Assembly (NCBI RefSeq): GCF_000262465.1
Contig: NZ_CM001489.1
Span: 3,695,502-3,759,501, forward strand
From: Frankia sp. QA3
GTDB taxonomy: Bacteria > Actinomycetota > Actinomycetes > Frankiales > Frankiaceae
Direction: 5' to 3'
Length of the DNA stretch: 64,000 nt
Part shown: positions 59,835 through 64,000 of the stretch, in pieces
Numbering within the stretch: the stretch's first letter is position 1
How the letters are laid out: every line of letters begins with the position of its first letter
The notes under the pieces: model-generated
Seen by the model: the letters and a program-made list of their open reading frames with translations, nothing else
Told to the model about the DNA's origin: nothing
Database searches by the model: none
Translations under genes and position numbers: made by a program

Positions 59835-60044
59835 GCGCGGAAAGTACCAACGCGCTGGTTCCGGGCAGACAACGCGTCCGTCATCAAGGCCGCAAACGTA
59901 CCGCGCGTGCACGACGTGACGCCGTTGCGATTAGCCTTGCCGCTCGGATGTCCTGATGCGATCGGGGCGGCGAGCCGCGGGGGCGGACCCGGTGCGGAGC
60001 CGACCGAGTCCGCAGGGCAGCCTCCGCACCGGTTCCACGGCCCG

Positions 60045-62486
60045 ATGGCGCCCCGGCGACGACGAGGAGGGACCAGGCTGACCAGCAACGACGCCGACAC
60101 CGTCCCGCTGGCGTCCGGGGATCAGCAGCGGCGGTCGTCCGCCAGGCAGCAGGCCGACACCACCCCGATCGGCACCCGCGCGGGTGGGCCGCGTGGCCCG
60201 GCCGGGGGCCCACCCCCCCGGCGCTCGATGACCGAGCGTGACGGGCACCTTGGTGACGGTCGATCCGGCGCCGACCGGCCGCGCGGGAACCAGCCCTCCA
60301 GGCGACACGAGCGGGCCGCGGCCGAGCGCGGGCCCGAGCCGCCCTCCCAACGACCCGAGCCGCACGTCCGCAGCAACGAGCCCCGCTCCCGCTTGGCGAC
60401 GCACCAGCGCCCGGCCACCGGCCGCGAGCCGACGCGGCCGACGCGGCCCGAGGATGACCTCGACGCCACCGGCCCGGTGCTCGCCCCGCTGGGGCACCTG
60501 CCCGCCCTGGACGGCCTGCGCGCGTTCGCCGTCCTGGCCGTCATCGCCTACCACGCCGGCATCTCATGGATGCCCGGCGGCCTGCTCGGCGTGGACACCT
60601 TCTTCGTGCTCTCGGGCTTCCTGATCACCGGGCTGCTCATCACCGAGTACCGCAACACCCGGCGCATCGACCTGCGCAGCTTCTGGGTCCGCCGGTCCCG
60701 CCGGCTGATGCCGGCGCTGCTGGTCCTGCTGGTCGCAGTGGCGGCGTACGCCCGGTGGATCGCCTCCCCCGGCGACGTCGGCACGCTGCGTCTGGATGGC
60801 CTGTCCACGCTGCTGTATGTGGCGAACTGGCGCTTTGCCCTGTCCGACCAGAGTTACTTCGACCACTTCTCGGCGCCCTCGCCGCTGCTGCACACCTGGT
60901 CGTTGGCGGTCGAGGAGCAGTTCTACGTCCTGTGGCCGCTGATCGTGTTCCTGCTCATGCGGCACAGTGCCCGCACGGTGGATCGCTGGCGCCGCCAGCG
61001 CCAGAAGGCCCAGTCCCTCGCGCTGACGGTGGCCGTGCTCGGCGCGGAGGCGTCGGCGCTGGTCGGCCTCGCCCTGCTGCTGATCGGCACTGATCCGTCC
61101 CGGATCTACTATGGCACCGACAGCCGCTCCCAGGCACTGCTGGTCGGAGCCGCGCTGGCGGTGTGGCGGGGGCAGCGGACGAAACCGATCTCGGCGCGGG
61201 CTCGCTCGGTCATGTCGGTCGTCGGCTGCCTGGCGGGAGCGACGATGATCGTCATCTGGACGACGGTGAGCGGGGAGAGCCGTGCGCTCTACGCCGGCGG
61301 GTTCCTCGGCGTCGCCGTCGTCGTGATGCTGCTCGTCGCCTCGCTCGTCGAGGCACCGCAGGGGCCGGTGTCGAAGGTGCTCGCCTGGGCCCCGCTGACG
61401 TTCGTCGGCCGGATCTCCTACGGCCTGTACCTGTGGCACTGGCCGGTGTTCCTCACCCTGACGGCCACCCGGACCGGCACGGACGGCGTGGTCCTGCTGC
61501 TGCTGCGACTCGGCACCACGCTGGCTATCACGCTCGCGTCGTTCCACCTGGTGGAGGACCCGATCCGCCGCCGCCGGATCCGACTGCCGAAGCCGCGGCT
61601 GACCGTGCCCGCCGTGTTCGGCGGGGTCCTCGCGGTGATCCTGGTGGCCACGGCGGGCACCTCGACGTCCGTGCGCACCCCGGCCGAGCTGGCGGCGCTG
61701 GCCAAGCGGGCGGCCGCTTCCCCGCAGCCCACCGTCAGCCTGCGCACCGGCGGCGGTGCGCCGATCAAGGTGCTGCTCGGCGGCGACTCGGTGTCGCTCA
61801 CGCTGGGCTTCAGCGACTTCTCCTCGATGGCCGCCGACCAGGGCATCGAGATCCACGACTTCTCCAAGCTCGGCTGCGGGGTGGCCCGCGGCATGGAGCG
61901 ACGCATCCTCGGCAAGGCCGGGCCGACCACCGACGGCTGCGACCAGTGGCCGCAGCGCTTCGCCCAGCGGGTCGACGAGGTCAACCCGGCGCTCGCGCTG
62001 CTGCTCGTCGGCCGCTGGGAGGTCACCGACCAGTTGCTCGACGGCCGTTGGACGCACATCGGCGACCCGGCGTTCGACGCCTATCTCGGCCGCGAGCTGG
62101 ATCTCGCGATCACCACGCTCGGGGCCAAAGGCGCAAAAGTGGTACTTCTGACTACTCCGATCTTCAAGCCGGCCGAGGCGTCGGACGGCAGCATCTACCC
62201 GGAGACGAAGGCCGCGCGGGTCGAGCGCTTCAACGTGCTGCTACGCGAGGCCGCTGCCCGCCACCCCGGCACGAGCGTGATCGACATCACCTCCATTCTC
62301 ACTCCGGGCAACAAGTACGTCGACGAGCTGGACGGCGTCCGGCTACGCGACGACGACGGAGTGCACATCTCCAATGACGGCGCCCGACGCATCGGGACCG
62401 CGATCATTCCTCAGCTTCTTCGGATCGCCCAGGGGCCGGCGGCCGTCGCCGCGGCCTCGCAGACCGTGGGAGCGGGACCCGGCTGA
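60045..62486 (+). CDS. Acyltransferase-3/SGNH fusion (OafA-like O-acetyltransferase)
   Basis: An 813-residue protein. After about 135 disordered Arg/Pro-rich residues comes an acyltransferase-3 domain (LPALDGLRAFAVLAVIAYHAGISWMPGG, GVDTFFVLSGFLITGLLI, RRSRRLMPALLV, HTWSLAVEEQFYVLWPLIV, ISYGLYLWHWPVFL), then an extracytoplasmic SGNH-type domain with Ser in VLLGGDSVSLTLGF (~residue 580) and Asp/His in DDDGVHISNDGARRIG. It would O-acetylate surface polysaccharide or peptidoglycan. The start is uncertain: ATG 60045 is used, but GAGGAGGG stands nine bases before a CTG at 60078 that could be a rare start, and ATG 60228 is in frame. Confidence 0.88.
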   Translation: MAPRRRRGGTRLTSNDADTVPLASGDQQRRSSARQQADTTPIGTRAGGPRGPAGGPPPRRSMTERDGHLGDGRSGADRPRGNQPSRRHERAAAERGPEPPSQRPEPHVRSNEPRSRLATHQRPATGREPTRPTRPEDDLDATGPVLAPLGHLPALDGLRAFAVLAVIAYHAGISWMPGGLLGVDTFFVLSGFLITGLLITEYRNTRRIDLRSFWVRRSRRLMPALLVLLVAVAAYARWIASPGDVGTLRLDGLSTLLYVANWRFALSDQSYFDHFSAPSPLLHTWSLAVEEQFYVLWPLIVFLLMRHSARTVDRWRRQRQKAQSLALTVAVLGAEASALVGLALLLIGTDPSRIYYGTDSRSQALLVGAALAVWRGQRTKPISARARSVMSVVGCLAGATMIVIWTTVSGESRALYAGGFLGVAVVVMLLVASLVEAPQGPVSKVLAWAPLTFVGRISYGLYLWHWPVFLTLTATRTGTDGVVLLLLRLGTTLAITLASFHLVEDPIRRRRIRLPKPRLTVPAVFGGVLAVILVATAGTSTSVRTPAELAALAKRAAASPQPTVSLRTGGGAPIKVLLGGDSVSLTLGFSDFSSMAADQGIEIHDFSKLGCGVARGMERRILGKAGPTTDGCDQWPQRFAQRVDEVNPALALLLVGRWEVTDQLLDGRWTHIGDPAFDAYLGRELDLAITTLGAKGAKVVLLTTPIFKPAEASDGSIYPETKAARVERFNVLLREAAARHPGTSVIDITSILTPGNKYVDELDGVRLRDDDGVHISNDGARRIGTAIIPQLLRIAQGPAAVAAASQTVGAGPG

Positions 62487-62510
62487 CCGGCCCGGTTTAC
62501 CTGCCGCTAA

Positions 62511-63551
<1,041 letters not shown>

Positions 63552-63672
63552 ACGCCCTTCCCCGGACGAAACGCGCGGCCGGACACCCCGCCGCGGGTGA
63601 ACCGGCCGCGCGCGGGTATTCCGCGGCGCGGGCCGGGGAGGACGCCTGCGTGTGTCGTCGGGGAGGACGCTG

Positions 63673-64000
63673 ATGAACCGCAACACCGTCCCGCCGGGGG
63701 ACTTCTCGCCCACCGTCCGGCGCGCGGCGGCGCACCGGACGAGGCCCGGTCCGACCACGCCGGATCCCGTCTCGACCGGCCCGATGGTGGTAAAGCCGGC
63801 GATGCTGTCGACCGGTCCCCTGGCGACGGGCGGGCTGGCGACAGGCGGGCTGGCCACGGGCACGACGGGCACGACGGGCACGACGGGCACGACGGCCATG
63901 GGCACGACGGTGGCCGGTCCGGTTCCCGTCGGCGCCGGGCCGGCCGAGGGGGCCAGTGCGGCCGGGGACGGCTGGACCCTGCGCAAGCGACTGCGCCAGA
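63673..64000 (+). CDS. Unidentified protein, N-terminal part
   Basis: ATG 63673 follows GGGAGGAC and the frame is open to the window end. The visible 109 residues are low-complexity: RRAAAHRTRPGP, then Gly/Thr/Ala repeats (ATGGLATGGLATGTTGTTGTTGTT) encoded by a nine-base GGCACGACG-type repeat. Family-specific sequence would begin beyond the window (WTLRKRLRQ is the last part seen). The location after gmd suggests a surface-glycan enzyme with a disordered N-terminus, as for its neighbours. Confidence 0.5.
   Translation, partial: MNRNTVPPGDFSPTVRRAAAHRTRPGPTTPDPVSTGPMVVKPAMLSTGPLATGGLATGGLATGTTGTTGTTGTTAMGTTVAGPVPVGAGPAEGASAAGDGWTLRKRLRQ

Overview
The window is very GC-rich DNA with the gene families and codon bias of a filamentous actinomycete. 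A Frankia-like organism is the best guess, from the conservon, the many IS scraps, the minisatellite repeats and the type II polyketide genes. This is inference; no rRNA gene is present to test it.

0-4.1 kb: the 3' part of a conservon (roadblock protein, DUF742 protein, MglA-like GTPase) followed by a StyA-like flavin monooxygenase. Next come a sugar-binding lipoprotein gene cut by an IS5-family element, and a CPA2-type cation/proton antiporter (4.2-5.6 kb).

5.9-12.2 kb: three DtxR/IdeR-type iron boxes head a compact set: a possible 28-residue peptide, an ornithine/lysine N-monooxygenase, a 2OG-Fe(II) oxygenase, a SAM methyltransferase and a choline/carnitine-type acyltransferase. No NRPS or IucA/IucC synthetase is present. 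This is the strongest candidate for an undescribed iron-responsive pathway.

12.3-25.3 kb: a DUF2461 protein, a pyruvate-oxidase-like TPP enzyme, a strip of gene debris (regulator tail, frameshifted acetyltransferase, truncated TnpB), a fused ABC exporter, a MerR/quinone-reductase pair, then an exopolysaccharide group (repeat-rich flippase, glycosyltransferase, GH26-like lipoprotein).

25.4-46.8 kb: a visibly less GC-rich island bounded by broken transposases (ISAs1, IS1182, IS701, IS5, IS4 types). It holds a complete type II polyketide cluster: SARP activator, ActIV-like second-ring cyclase, halogenase-like flavoenzyme, flavin reductase and two-component monooxygenase, ketoreductase, SnoaL-like protein, KS-alpha, chain-length factor, ACP, didomain aromatase, an AMP-forming ligase and an AntI-like alpha/beta hydrolase, then MarR/MFS export and a NarL-type two-component system. 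Two small receiver-like proteins without the phosphorylatable Asp sit at its two ends. The combination of an actinorhodin-type early pathway, a Photorhabdus ant-type ligase/hydrolase pair and a halogenase suggests a shortened or chlorinated aromatic octaketide.

46.8-64 kb: mostly chromosomal core and surface genes: class I lysyl-tRNA synthetase, AraC regulators, DUF1772 protein, transglutaminase-like protein, glutathione peroxidase, Trm112-like protein, ribosomal protein S1, two acyltransferase-3 membrane enzymes flanking a GT39-like mannosyltransferase, and a GDP-mannose dehydratase with unusual G-ending codons.
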